From Burkholderiaceae bacterium (lineage in GTDB: Bacteria > Pseudomonadota > Gammaproteobacteria > Burkholderiales > Burkholderiaceae_E): a DNA stretch of 64,000 nt. Both the position numbers and the translations under genes were made by a program. The notes below the pieces were generated by a model, which did no database searches, was not told the DNA's origin, and saw nothing but the letters and a program-made list of their open reading frames with translations. Where the stretch lies: contig JADJVQ010000031.1 of assembly GCA_016710525.1 (NCBI GenBank), forward strand, positions 27,959-91,958, written 5' to 3'. This document shows positions 1 to 8,796 of this stretch, piece by piece (within the stretch, counting starts at the first letter, position 1; each line of letters opens with the position of its first letter).

Positions 1-156
1 TTCGGGCGCGATCGGCTGATCGGTCCACGCACGATGCGTGGCATGGGTGGCGATGCGCAGCAGTTCTTCCTGCCCGGGCAGGTCGTCGGGGACGGCGAAG
101 GTGTCGCCGAATCGCTCGGCGAGCGCGGCGCGAAGTGCGGCAGTGGTCGGACTCAT
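1..156 (-). CDS. Nitroreductase family protein, N-terminal fragment
   Basis: The first 52 codons of a gene that runs off the left edge of the window. The ATG lies 7 bases downstream of a GAGGAA ribosome binding site. The fragment ends with a short block containing THRAWTDQPI, which resembles the N-terminus of FMN-dependent nitroreductases, where an Arg followed by Ser/Ala helps to bind flavin phosphate. Such enzymes reduce nitroaromatics or quinones with NAD(P)H in the cytoplasm. The catalytic body lies outside the window, so the family call rests on this short block only. It is followed on the same strand, upstream in sequence, by an MFS exporter gene, with about 120 bases between them. Confidence 0.55.
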   Translation of the reverse strand, partial: MSPTTAALRAALAERFGDTFAVPDDLPGQEELLRIATHATHRAWTDQPIAPE

Positions 157-277
157 CGGGGTTTCCTCAGGAGGGGCAGGCGCGCGAGGCGGGAGGCGTC
201 AGGCGTCAGGTGCGCGGGCAGTCGCGGGCTGGCTGCGGGCGGGGCTGGTGGCGGCAGGCACCGACAGGTCATTGCGG

Positions 278-1486
278 TCAGCGCGGAGCCCGCGCGGGCC
301 GATGCAAAACGGTCTGGGCGGTGATCGCGGCCAGCGTGAAGCCCATCATCAGCAGGCCCAGGTTGACCGATCCGTCGTGGGGCACCCAGCCGACCGTGTA
401 GCCGCCCAGTGCCCCCAACAGCTGCTGGGCCACGCCGGCCACCGCCGCGGCGGCGCCGGCCAGTTTGGGCACCTGCCCGACGGCACCCGCCAGGCAGGCC
501 GGCATCAGCAGGCCGTGCCCGATGCCCAGCAGCATCAGCGGCAGGCAAAACGCCAGCGGCGTCTTCAGGCCGGCCAGACCCAGCGCCAGCATCAGCCCGA
601 TCCCGGCGATCGTCGATGTCTGACCCAGAGCCATCATCCGGCGGTCGCCGTAGCGGTGGCTCAAACGGCTGGTCAGGAAGTTGCCCAGGATGAACGACAG
701 CGGCACCGCCATGATGTACCAGCCGATGTTCGCCGGACCGACGCCGTAGCTGCGCAGCACGATCGGCGCGCCGCTCAGGAAGGCATAGAACGTCGCCACG
801 GTCATGGACAGGATGGCCACGTTCAGCAGAAAGGCCGGTTCGCGCGCCAGGCGCGCATAGGCGCGGAACATGTCGCCGAGCCAATGAGTACGCGCCAAGG
901 GCCGCGCCGGGCGTGCGGGCAGGCCCAGCCAGGCCCACACCAGCAGCAGTCCCGACAGCACCGCCATCAGTGCGAAGTTGGCCTGCCAGCCCAGCCGGAC
1001 ATGGATCTGGCCGCCGACCAGCGTCGCGATCGGCGGGCACAAGCCCATCGCCATGCCGACATAGGCCATCACCCTCGTGCGCTGCGAGCCGGGGAACAGG
1101 TCCTGCACCATCGCACGGCCGGCCACCATGCCGGCTGCCGTCCCGGCCCCTTGCAGGACGCGCGCCGCGGTGAGGCCGTCCAGGTCGGTGGCGAGCGCGG
1201 CGAGCACCGAGCCGATGCCTGCCAGCAGCAGACCGACCATCAGGATCGGCTTGCGTCCGAAGCGATCCGACATCGGCCCATAGACCAGCTGCAGGCTGCC
1301 ATAGGCCACCAGGTAACTGCTGAAGGTGAGCTGGACCCGAGCCTGGTCGGCGCCGAACAGGCTGCCCCATTCCTGCATCGAGGGCAGGCAGATGGTCATC
1401 GCCAGCAGCCCGAAGCCGATCTGGGCGACCAGGTTGGCGACCAGCAGCGGGTTGGGGGTCGGGAGAGGTGCGGCGCGGTCGGACAA
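278..1486 (-). CDS. Bcr/CflA-type MFS multidrug efflux transporter
   Basis: A 402-residue inner-membrane protein of about 12 hydrophobic segments, the usual length for DHA1-family drug:proton antiporters. MFS motif A is clear at residues 70-82 (GPMSDRFGRKPIL) between helices 2 and 3. A second signature with RVLQGAGTAAG lies near residue 110 in helix 4, where Bcr/CflA proteins carry the antiporter motif. The substrate cannot be read from sequence; bicyclomycin, sulfonamide or chloramphenicol export is known for relatives. The chosen ATG is followed by a short polar N-terminus and then helix 1. The gene is divergent from the acetyltransferase at 1546, so the 59-base gap should hold both promoters. 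Confidence 0.85.
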   Translation of the reverse strand: MSDRAAPLPTPNPLLVANLVAQIGFGLLAMTICLPSMQEWGSLFGADQARVQLTFSSYLVAYGSLQLVYGPMSDRFGRKPILMVGLLLAGIGSVLAALATDLDGLTAARVLQGAGTAAGMVAGRAMVQDLFPGSQRTRVMAYVGMAMGLCPPIATLVGGQIHVRLGWQANFALMAVLSGLLLVWAWLGLPARPARPLARTHWLGDMFRAYARLAREPAFLLNVAILSMTVATFYAFLSGAPIVLRSYGVGPANIGWYIMAVPLSFILGNFLTSRLSHRYGDRRMMALGQTSTIAGIGLMLALGLAGLKTPLAFCLPLMLLGIGHGLLMPACLAGAVGQVPKLAGAAAAVAGVAQQLLGALGGYTVGWVPHDGSVNLGLLMMGFTLAAITAQTVLHRPARAPR

Positions 1487-1545
1487 GTCGGAACGGGGGA
1501 TAAGGAGGTTCTCAGGCTCGCCACAGTATCATCGGCCAAGCCGCA

Positions 1546-2010
1546 ATGACCGAGATCCGCCCCGCCATCCTGCCGCAGGACCTGCCCGAGGTCCGCCGTC
1601 TTTTTCGTGACTATGCCGATGGTCTGGGCATCGACCTGTCGTTCCAGGACTTCGAGACCGAATGGCGCGAGCTGCCTGGCCGGTACGCCCCGCCTCGAGG
1701 CCGGCTGCTGCTGGCCTGGCGGGGGACGCAGCCCGTCGGATGCGTGGCCTTGCGGCCGCTCACCGGAAGCGACTGCGAAATGAAGCGGCTGTATGTGCAG
1801 GCACAGACCCGCGGCGAACGGCTCGGTCGCCGTCTGGCCGAACGGATCTGCCAGGAGGCGCGCGAGGCCGGCTACTCCCGGATCTGCCTGGACACGCTGC
1901 CGACGATGGCATCGGCACAGGCCCTGTACCGCGCACTCGGCTTCAGGCCGATCGAGCCCTACGGGTACAACCCCATCCCGGGCACCTTGTTCCTGGCGCT
2001 GGATCTGTGA
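1546..2010 (+). CDS. GNAT family N-acetyltransferase
   Basis: A 154-residue single-domain GNAT protein that would transfer an acetyl group from acetyl-CoA to an amine. The pyrophosphate-binding loop of motif A is visible as RGERLG at residues 89-94, after the beta strand KRLYVQ. Motif B follows as ALYRALGF near residue 130. The length is typical of stand-alone GNAT enzymes. The acceptor is unknown. The gene starts a plus-strand pair with the EamA transporter at 2036, with a 25-base gap, which suggests co-transcription. Confidence 0.85.
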   Translation: MTEIRPAILPQDLPEVRRLFRDYADGLGIDLSFQDFETEWRELPGRYAPPRGRLLLAWRGTQPVGCVALRPLTGSDCEMKRLYVQAQTRGERLGRRLAERICQEAREAGYSRICLDTLPTMASAQALYRALGFRPIEPYGYNPIPGTLFLALDL

Positions 2011-2035
2011 TGGCCCTGCTCGGGCGTCGATCCGG

Positions 2036-2956
2036 GTGAGGTTCGCACTGTCGCGCAAGGACGCGCTGCAGCTCGTCGTCCTGACGGTGCTGTGGGGCTT
2101 GAACTGGCCGGTGATGAAGCTCGGGGTGCGCGACTTCGCGCCGCTCAGTTTCCGAACCCTTTGCATGGTCGGCGGCGCCGTGCTGCTGGCTGCGATCGCG
2201 CGCGCTCAGGGGCATTCGCTGCGCGTGGCCCGTCAGCACTGGCGCGAGCTGGTGCTGCTGGGGCTGACCAACATGGCGCTGTGGTGCGCGCTGTCGATCT
2301 GGGGCCTGAAGCTGCTGTCCTCCGGTCGCGCGGCCATCCTGGGCTACACGATGCCGGTGTGGGTCGCGCTGATCGGCTGGCTGTTCTACCGCGATCGGCT
2401 CGATGCCCGCAAGGCCGTGGGTGTGCTGGCGGCCTGCGCGGCGATCGGACTGCTGCTGGGCGGCGAACTCGCCACCCTGGCCGGCCGGCCGCTGGGCACC
2501 GTGCTGATGCTGGCCGCGGCGATGGTGTGGGCCGTCGGCACCCAGTGGATGAACCGGCGCCGGCTGCCCGGCTCGGTGGTCGTGCTCACTTTCTGGATGA
2601 CGGCGCTGGGGCTGGTTTTTTGCGCCGTGCTGGCGCTGATCTTCGAGCGCGATCAGTGGGTCCGCTGGCCCGACCCGGTCGAATGGACCGCGGTGCTCTA
2701 CAACGTGGCGCTGGTCTTCGGCGTCTCGCAGCTGCTGTGGTTCCGGCTGGCGACGGTCCTGCCGCCGATCGCCAGCAGCCTGTCGGTGCTGCTGATCCCG
2801 GTGGTCGGTCTGTTCTCGGGCATGGCGATGCTGGGTGAACAGCCGACCTGGCGCGACTGGACCGCGCTGGCCTGCGGGCTGGTCTCGATCGCCAGCGTGG
2901 TGCTGCCCGGGCGAGCCACCCGGCGAGCCGAGACCGCCGCGCGGCCTGTCGAGTAG
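2036..2956 (+). CDS. EamA/DMT family transporter
   Basis: A 306-residue drug/metabolite transporter with ten predicted membrane segments arranged as two EamA repeats. The first repeat opens with the typical VLWGLNWPVMK near residue 20, and the second covers roughly residues 150-290. The GTG at 2036 is chosen because the hydrophobic first helix starts only 12 residues later; the frame is open further upstream but that part overlaps the acetyltransferase and is not EamA-like. Family members export amino acids or other small metabolites; the substrate is not predictable here. The C-terminus is a short basic tail. Confidence 0.85.
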   Translation: MRFALSRKDALQLVVLTVLWGLNWPVMKLGVRDFAPLSFRTLCMVGGAVLLAAIARAQGHSLRVARQHWRELVLLGLTNMALWCALSIWGLKLLSSGRAAILGYTMPVWVALIGWLFYRDRLDARKAVGVLAACAAIGLLLGGELATLAGRPLGTVLMLAAAMVWAVGTQWMNRRRLPGSVVVLTFWMTALGLVFCAVLALIFERDQWVRWPDPVEWTAVLYNVALVFGVSQLLWFRLATVLPPIASSLSVLLIPVVGLFSGMAMLGEQPTWRDWTALACGLVSIASVVLPGRATRRAETAARPVE

Positions 2957-2966
2957 ACGCCAGCCC

Positions 2967-3003
2967 GGCGGTGGCGGAGCTCGGCCGGGCCGATGCCACC
3001 GCC
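2967..3003. terminator. Nested hairpin between convergent genes
   Basis: An inverted repeat GGCGGTGGC (2967-2975) and GCCACCGCC (2995-3003) encloses the short palindrome TCGGCCGGGCCGA. It lies just after the EamA stop and before the stop of the convergent MFS gene. There is no following T-run on either side, so it is only a possible bidirectional terminator. Confidence 0.4.
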
Positions 3004-3051
3004 ACCCGGGTCAGGTCATCGCCACCCCGGTCATGTCAGCAACGCAGTCCC

Positions 3052-4271
3052 TTACCCCGGTCGGCGCCACTGCTCCGGCGCGAAGCGCGCGAACAGCAGC
3101 CCGGCACCGGCGACCAGGAACGCCGCGAACAGCAGGCCGCTCTCGGCGCCCTGCCAGTCGACCACCAGGCCCAGCAGGATCGGCCCGATCACGTAACCGA
3201 CGTCGGACACCATCCGGTAACCGGACATCGCGGCCGCATTCATCCCAGGGGGCGCGTTGTCGGCGGCGTAGGCGGCTGGCGCCGCGCCATTGACCGCCAC
3301 CGCGACCCCCCATAGCGCGCAGGCGATGCCGAACCAGGCCAGCGAAGGAGCCCAGCAGTACACGGCAAAGGCCAGCGCGGTGAGCAGCGCCGAGGGCACG
3401 ATGATCGGCTTGCGCCCGATCCGATCGGCCAGCACGCCGGCCGGATAGCTGGCGGCCAGTCCCAGCAGGCTGCCCAGGGCCATCAGGCTGCCGATCTGGC
3501 CCGGCCCCAGGCCCAGCTTGGAGGCCGCCAGCAGCGGCACCACATTGAACAGGCCGCCGGTGCGCACCACCGCATTGACCAGTCCGACCAGGCACACCAT
3601 GGCGTAGCCGACGTTGGACAGCAGGATGCGCATCTGGCTCATGAAGGGCACCGTGCTGGGCGTGGCCGCGGGCCCGCCCTTCACCGAGAAGGTGCGCGTC
3701 TCGGGCACCACGAACCAGGCCAGCACACCGGCTATGCCGCAGGCGATCGCATAGGCGGCGAATGGCGCGGCCAGACCGAACTGCTGGGCCAGAATGCCGC
3801 CGGGAAACGGCCCGATGCCCACCGAGAAAGGAAGGCGCCCTGGTAGATCGACATCATGCGCCCGCGCTGCGCCGGCGTGCTGATGTCGGCCAGCACGATC
3901 ATGCCGGCGGCCTGGACCCAGCCCGCGCCGACGCCCGCGACAAAGCGCGCCATCACGAACTCCGGAAAGCTGCCGGCCAGCGCGCACCACAGGTTGCCCA
4001 GCGTGCAGATCAGGCCGCCGATCGCCATGGACTGGCGGCGGCCCAGCAGATCCGCCAGGCGCCCGGCCGGCAGCGCCGACAGCATGCGCGCCAGGCCGTA
4101 CACCGCGATCGTGGTGCCGATCGCCGAGGCCGGCACGCCGAAGGCCTGCGCATACAGCGGCAGCACAGGGATCAGCGCGCCGAAACCAAGCTGATTCACG
4201 CCGATGAACACGCACATCCAGATCAGGATGCGCCGCTGCTGCGAACTGGGTGTGCTGGGCGCGTCGGACAT
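3052..4271 (-). pseudogene. MFS transporter with one frameshift
   Basis: A 12-helix MFS exporter split by one frameshift at about 3826-3832. The N-terminal part begins with MSDAPSTPSS, contains motif A as GRLADLLGRR, and runs to SIYQGAFL. The C-terminal part resumes with FSVGIGPFPGG in another frame and contains a second motif A-like loop (GVLADRIGRKP). Restoring one base in the run CCTTTCT gives the uninterrupted family sequence AFLFSVGIGP, so a one-base deletion is the simplest explanation. The corrected product is about 406 residues, normal for the family. Because many neighbours carry similar single-base errors, sequencing error is more likely than real decay. Confidence 0.8.
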
Positions 4272-4544
4272 GGGCCGAGGATACCGAACGGTCGGCAACG
4301 GCGTTTCGTGGAGCATCCGTTTCCCGGCATCGCGCCGGCGGCCGGTTTTCAACAGGATCCGCAGGCACACCCAACGAAGCCGCGGCCTTGGGCCGCACGA
4401 CAGCCATGCTCGTCGCCCAGTCGTAGGGCAAGAGCCGCTTGGGCGTCTTCCAGTGTGCGCTGCCGCTCACGTTCCGGATCTGCGGCAACATTGTGTGTAT
4501 CGTCCTGGCGGGCCCAATAGCCACCGAGACGCCCTGAGGAGCCG

Positions 4545-5447
4545 ATGATGTGGAACCTTGATGGAACCCCGCCCGTGCGCGTGAACGCCACGGTGCTGAC
4601 TCGCCTGCCCGATGCGATGCGGCGCCCGCAGCGGTCGTCGTGGGCCGACGCCAATCGGCCGGGGCATGTGGCCGACTCCTTCCTCGAGGGGCCGTGCTTC
4701 GATGCGCAAGGCAATCTGTATGTGACCGATATCCCGCATGGCCGGCTGTTTCGCATCACGCCGGACCTGCAGTGGCACTGCGTGCTCGAATCCGATGGCT
4801 GGCCCAACGGGCTGGCAATGCATGCCGACGGCAGCGTATGGATCACCGACTACCGCCACGGCATCCAGCGCTTCGATCCGGCCAGCGGGCGCCTGGACAC
4901 CGTGCTCGGCCACCGAAACAGCGAATCCTTCAAGGGCGTCAACGATCTGGTGTTCGACGCGCAGGGCCGTCTGTACTTCACCGATCAGGGCCAGACCGGC
5001 CTGCACGATCCGACCGGGCGCGTGTACCGCTGGCAGCCCGACGGGCGACTCGACCTGCTGATGTCCAACGCGCCCAGCCCCAACGGGCTGGCGGTCAGTG
5101 CCGACATGAAGGTGCTGTACGTGGCGCTGACCCGGGCCAACCAGGTGTGGCGCGCACCGCTGCTGGCCGACGGGTCGATCAGCAAGATGGTCGCGCTTCA
5201 GACGTTCTTCGGCCCGAGCGGTCCGGACGGCATGGCGCTCGACCGCCATGGCCGGCTGCTGGTGGCCCATGCCAGCCTGGGCTGTGTGTTCGTGCTCAAT
5301 GCGCTGGGCGAGGTGACGCACCGGTTGTGCAGCCCGGTTCCCAATTCGTCGGTCACCAATGTGGCGTGCTGGCCCGGTCGCGATGCGGTGGTCATCACCG
5401 AATCGGCGTCGGGCAGCGTGCTGGTCGCAGAACTGCCCGCGCCCTGA
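4545..5447 (+). CDS. SMP-30/gluconolactonase/LRE family protein
   Basis: A 300-residue six-bladed beta-propeller hydrolase of the senescence marker protein-30 and gluconolactonase family. The metal-binding positions expected for the family are present: Glu49 in EGP, the Asn in KGVNDL near 133, the Asn in SPNG at 178-181, and the Asp in GPDGMALD at 226-233. These enzymes open sugar or other lactones with a divalent metal in the active site. The protein has no signal peptide and is presumably cytoplasmic. It converges with the SDR gene, only 10 bases apart. The substrate cannot be told from the sequence. Confidence 0.85.
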   Translation: MMWNLDGTPPVRVNATVLTRLPDAMRRPQRSSWADANRPGHVADSFLEGPCFDAQGNLYVTDIPHGRLFRITPDLQWHCVLESDGWPNGLAMHADGSVWITDYRHGIQRFDPASGRLDTVLGHRNSESFKGVNDLVFDAQGRLYFTDQGQTGLHDPTGRVYRWQPDGRLDLLMSNAPSPNGLAVSADMKVLYVALTRANQVWRAPLLADGSISKMVALQTFFGPSGPDGMALDRHGRLLVAHASLGCVFVLNALGEVTHRLCSPVPNSSVTNVACWPGRDAVVITESASGSVLVAELPAP

Positions 5448-5457
5448 GCCCGCGGAA

Positions 5458-6333
5458 TCAGACCGAGCGCTGTGCCTTGTCCTCGTCGTTGCGCGCCTTG
5501 ATCCGCGCCCGCGCTTCCTGCCACTGCTGATCGGTCCAGTCCAGGTTCTGGGTGTAGTAGGCGCCGCCGGCAAGCCACCTGCCGCCATCGATCGCGATCG
5601 TCTGGCCGGTGAGCCACTCGCAGTTGGGGGCCATCAGGAACGCGGTGAGGTCGGTGAGCTCCGGCATCCGGCCGTTCCGGCGCATCGGATTTTCGGCGAG
5701 ATCCTTCGCGTAGCCGTCGCCGCCCGGGCGCAGCCGCGCTTCGGAGCCTTCGGTCGGGAACACCCCGGGAGCGATCGAATTCAGACGGATGCCGTGGCGT
5801 CCCCATTCGACTGCCAGCGACTTGGTCATCACATCGATGCCGGCCTTGGACATCGCCGAGGGCACCACGAAGGGCGATCCGGTCCAGACCCAGGACGTGA
5901 CGATCGACAGCACGCTGCCTTTCAGTCCGCCGGCGATCCAGCGCTTGCCCACCGCCTGCGTCACGTAGAAGGTGCCGTGCATCACGATGTTGGCGACCGC
6001 ATCGAAGCCGCGCGGCGAGAGGTCCTCGGTGCGGCTGATGAAGTTGCCGGCGGCGTTGTTGATCAGGCCGGTGAGGGGGCCGCGCGCGAAGATGTCGTCC
6101 ATCATCTCCTCGATCGCCGCGGCGTTCCGGATGTCGCAGGCGTAGGTGTCGACGACACCACCGTGCATGCCGGAGAGTTCGGCGGCCGTGTCGTCCAGCA
6201 CCGACTTGCGCCGGCCACAGATCACGAGATGCGCGCCGAGCTGCAGCAGCCGTTCGCCCATCGCCTTGCCCAGGCCGGTGCCGCCGCCGGTAATCAGGAT
6301 CTTCTGGCCTTTGAAGAGGTCGGGTTGGAACAT
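5458..6333 (-). CDS. SDR oxidoreductase, 2,4-dienoyl-CoA reductase type
   Basis: A 291-residue short-chain dehydrogenase. The cofactor loop TGGGTGLG is at residues 15-22 and the NNAAG motif at 92-96. The usual catalytic YxxxK is replaced by SAMSK at 159-163: the Lys is kept and the Tyr is absent. This, with the following KAGIDVMTKSLAVEW and the C-terminal TGQTIAIDGG, matches the 2,4-dienoyl-CoA reductase branch, which lacks that Tyr. Known members reduce 2,4-dienoyl-CoA with NADPH during breakdown of unsaturated fatty acids. The ATG at 6333 has a GGAG ribosome site 6 bases upstream. A decarboxylase-like remnant lies directly upstream on the same strand. Confidence 0.85.
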   Translation of the reverse strand: MFQPDLFKGQKILITGGGTGLGKAMGERLLQLGAHLVICGRRKSVLDDTAAELSGMHGGVVDTYACDIRNAAAIEEMMDDIFARGPLTGLINNAAGNFISRTEDLSPRGFDAVANIVMHGTFYVTQAVGKRWIAGGLKGSVLSIVTSWVWTGSPFVVPSAMSKAGIDVMTKSLAVEWGRHGIRLNSIAPGVFPTEGSEARLRPGGDGYAKDLAENPMRRNGRMPELTDLTAFLMAPNCEWLTGQTIAIDGGRWLAGGAYYTQNLDWTDQQWQEARARIKARNDEDKAQRSV

Positions 6334-6487
6334 GGCATCTCCGGGGGTGAGGGCGGTGGATTGCTCGATTCGTGCGAAGGTGATGGCATTGTGCCCCGTG
6401 TTTTCGGTGCGTGGCGCGGTTTGAGAGGGCCCTGGGTCATCACCTCGGGAGTGCCGTGACGGTGGCTTGCGATGGCCCGCTGACCCT

Positions 6488-6619
6488 TCACTTCCCGGTG
6501 AGCACCGGCAGCGGCGGCTTGCCACCCCCCGGGATCGGTGTGCGATCGACATTGAGGACCATCGAGATCAGCGAGTAATAGCCGTTGACCGCGATCAGGT
6601 CCATGACGCCCTGTCGCCG
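6488..6619 (-). pseudogene. Carboxymuconolactone decarboxylase-like C-terminal remnant
   Basis: About 43 codons on the minus strand end in a stop at 6488-6490 and read RRQGVMDLIAVNGYYSL followed by a Pro-rich end (IPGGGKPPLPVL). This is the C-terminal helix and tail of carboxymuconolactone decarboxylase or peroxidase-related AhpD-like proteins. No start or N-terminal catalytic CxxCxxH region is found: homology stops at about 6619, and 22 bases further the transporter gene ends. The gene is therefore either truncated by a rearrangement or cut by a wrong assembly join. It would have been co-transcribed with the SDR gene downstream. Confidence 0.55.
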
Positions 6620-6641
6620 CAGCGGCCTGCGAGCCGGGCTG

Positions 6642-7648
6642 TCATGCCAGGAATTGCTTCGCTGCAAAGGCGTACAGCGGAATGCCGAACAGGATGTTCA
6701 ACGGAAAGGTCACGCCCAGCGACAAGCCGAAATAGAGCGATGGATTCGCCTCCGGAATCGCATAGCGCAGCACCGCCGGCACGACGATGTAGGACGCGCT
6801 GGCCGAGAGCACCATCAGCAGCGCCGCATCGGCCGCGGGCAGCATCAGCAGGATCGCGAGCGCGAGTGCGATCGATGCATGCACCAGCGGTCCGACGACG
6901 GCATAGGCGATCAACACGGGCGACTTGCCCCTGACGGTGCCGACGTTCCTGGCGACCATCAGCCCCATGTCGAGCAGGAAGAAGGCGAGCATCCCCTTGA
7001 ACAGATCACTCGAGAACGGCGCCATCACCGCCTGGCCGGCATCGCCGCTCAGACAGCCGACAGCCATCGCACCGAGCAGCAGCAGATGGGCGCCGTCCGT
7101 GAACGACTCGTGCAGGATCTTGCCCAGCGGTGTGCCGGGCCTGGGGCTGGCGAACGCGGCCAGCGAGGCGGCGCCGGATGACGACACGCTGATGGCGGCC
7201 GGCTGTCCGTGCCGCAGCCTATTGGCCAGCAGCACCGCCATGATGATGGCCGGTGACTCCATGACAACGAGCGCGACCGCCATGTGTCCTCCAGGGGGCA
7301 TGGCATTGGCCTCGAGGTATTGCATGGCCGTCACGAAGGTGACCGCGCTCACCGACCCATAGGAGGCGGCGATCGCCGCGGCGTCGAAGCGTGATACGCG
7401 GTTCTTCAGGAGCTGGTAGCCCATCGCCGGCACGATGAAGGCCATCAGCATCGCGGCCGCAAGACTGAGCATCACGGTGGCGCTCAGCCCGGAGTGCGCC
7501 AGCGCGAATCCGCCCTTCAGCCCCAGTGCCATCAGCAGGTACAGGGACAGGAACTTGGAGATCGCCGGTGGAATCTCGAGGTTGGATTTGAGCGCGCCCG
7601 CCAGCACGCCGAAGACGAAAAACAGGATCGGTCGAGCCGGTTCTCCAG
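6642..7648 (-). CDS. sbtA: SbtA-like sodium-dependent bicarbonate transporter
   Basis: About 335 residues of the SbtA (DUF897) permease family, with ten hydrophobic segments in two halves joined by a cytoplasmic loop. The family block LKSNLEIPPAISKFLSLYLL and ALGLKGG is at the N-terminus; ASYGSVSAVTF and ASASYIVVPAVLRYAIPEA mark the two helical repeats. Known members import bicarbonate with sodium. The continuous frame begins only at a GTG (7607), but a one-base deletion at about 7630 hides the true start: in the neighbouring frame ENRLD joins smoothly to PILFFVFGVL. An AAGGAG ribosome site lies 6 bases before CTG at 7648, probably a miscalled ATG. It is divergent from a LysR regulator. Confidence 0.8.
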
Positions 7649-7732
7649 GGTGTTCTCCTTGGGACTGCCACCCCGGGGAACTGAATAAACCGAGTAAAAT
7701 CGATTGTAGAGCAAAAAGAAAGAAAAAAGTCT

Positions 7733-8075
7733 ATGAATACCCCCCGCCAGCAGCGGTTGTTTTGCCCCCGCGGGACCCAAAGCCACCCGCGCGGCGCGCG
7801 AAAGCCCAGTCCCCCCGCCCAACCCCCCCCCGGCCCGGGGGAGACCCCCGGACGGGTGGGGGGCGGCGGCGAGGAGATCTCCCGCCGGGGGCACCCCCCC
7901 GCCGCCGGCGGGGACCCCCCAGCAAGGCGGGGCCCTCCGCGGCCGACGGGGGGGCGGCGGGGGGGCCCGCCGATCCCACGCAGAGGGGGACAAGGGCCGG
8001 CTCCGGGCACGGGGGGGCCGCGGACAACCGGGGCCGAGCCTTGCTCGGCGGCCCCTCCCCCCGGCATAACCCCCC
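7733..8075 (+). other. Corrupted N-terminal half of the LysR regulator gene
   Basis: This stretch is dominated by runs of C and G and has no credible protein in any frame, yet its length (about 115 codons) equals what is missing from the LysR gene that continues at 8076. It starts with ATG giving MNTPRQQRLF, close to the family start MNTLRQLRLF. In the next phase it shows TRAARE and SPPA, matching the HTH text TRAAEE and SQPAV, then EISRRG near the usual wing region. Just before 8076 it reads nearly LLGG and RRH, as expected before PEIDISLEV. I interpret it as a real gene whose bases were miscalled towards G and C. Confidence 0.6.
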
Positions 8076-8627
8076 GAGATCGACATCTCGCTGGAGGTGC
8101 TGAATCGCGACGGCGTCGTTCAGCGGCTGCGGGACAACCAGGACGATCTGTACATCATGTCGATGCCACCGACCGACATCGATCTGGAGGATCAGGTCTT
8201 CATGCCCAATCCCCTGGTAGTGATCGCCGCCAGCGCCCATCCCCTGGCGGCGCGGCGCCAGCTCCCGCTCGCTGAGCTGGGCACTCAGCGATTTATCCTG
8301 CGCGAGCGCGGATCCGGCACCCGCATGGCGATCGATGCGCACTTCAAGCGGCTCAGGATCAGACCCGACCTGCGTCTGGAACTGGGCAGCAACGAGGCGA
8401 TCAAGGAGGCGGTTGCGGGCGGCCTCGGGGTGTCGGTCATCTCCAGCCATGCGCTTCATGGCCAGGCGGCCGAGCACGGGGTGTCGGTGCTGGATGTCGC
8501 CGGCTTCCCGATTGAATCGCGATGGCATGTGGTCCGCCGCAAGGGCAAGCAGCTGACGCCGATCGCCCAGGTGTTCCAGGAGCATCTGCTCGCTCAGTCG
8601 GAGAAATGGGCAGGGCGGGAAAGTTGA
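8076..8627 (+). CDS. LysR family regulator (CbbR/CmpR type), effector domain
   Basis: The readable part of a LysR-type transcriptional regulator: about 183 residues of the periplasmic-binding-like effector domain, beginning EIDISLEVLNRDG. Family hallmarks are DDLYIMSMPP, PLVVIAASAHPLA, FILRERGSGTR and GSNEAIKEAVAGGLGVSV, which resemble CbbR and CmpR, the regulators of carbon fixation and bicarbonate uptake genes. The DNA-binding half lies in the corrupted stretch at 7733-8075, so the whole gene would be about 298 codons, a normal length. It is divergent from sbtA, an arrangement that suggests it regulates the transporter. The effector is not known. Confidence 0.8.
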   Translation, partial: EIDISLEVLNRDGVVQRLRDNQDDLYIMSMPPTDIDLEDQVFMPNPLVVIAASAHPLAARRQLPLAELGTQRFILRERGSGTRMAIDAHFKRLRIRPDLRLELGSNEAIKEAVAGGLGVSVISSHALHGQAAEHGVSVLDVAGFPIESRWHVVRRKGKQLTPIAQVFQEHLLAQSEKWAGRES

Positions 8628-8748
8628 CGGGCGGCGAGCGTGGGGGCAGGTGACCTGGGGTTCGACGGTTTCCCCCTCGCTGGCAGAAATCGCCCTTGCA
8701 GGGCGCGCTCGCGCCGGCAGGCGCGCGAGCCGTCCCGCAATCCCGTCG

Positions 8749-8796
8749 ATCAAATGCAAAGGGCCACCCCTTTCGGGGCAGCCCTTTGCATTTGAT
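8749..8796. terminator. Long hairpin at the 3' end of tmRNA
   Basis: A perfect 16-bp inverted repeat, ATCAAATGCAAAGGGC at 8749-8764 and its complement at 8781-8796, encloses a smaller CCCC/GGGG hairpin. The outer arm meets the terminal A of the tmRNA CCA end. No T-run follows on either strand, but the strength of the stem and its place between the LysR stop (8627) and the tmRNA end suggest a transcription terminator, possibly acting in both directions. Confidence 0.6.

Noticed and set aside
7731..8075. G/C-rich frames of about 180-280 codons in both strands
   Set aside because: Their composition (Pro, Gly, Arg) is that of G/C runs. The stretch is explained better as the corrupted N-terminal half of lysR.
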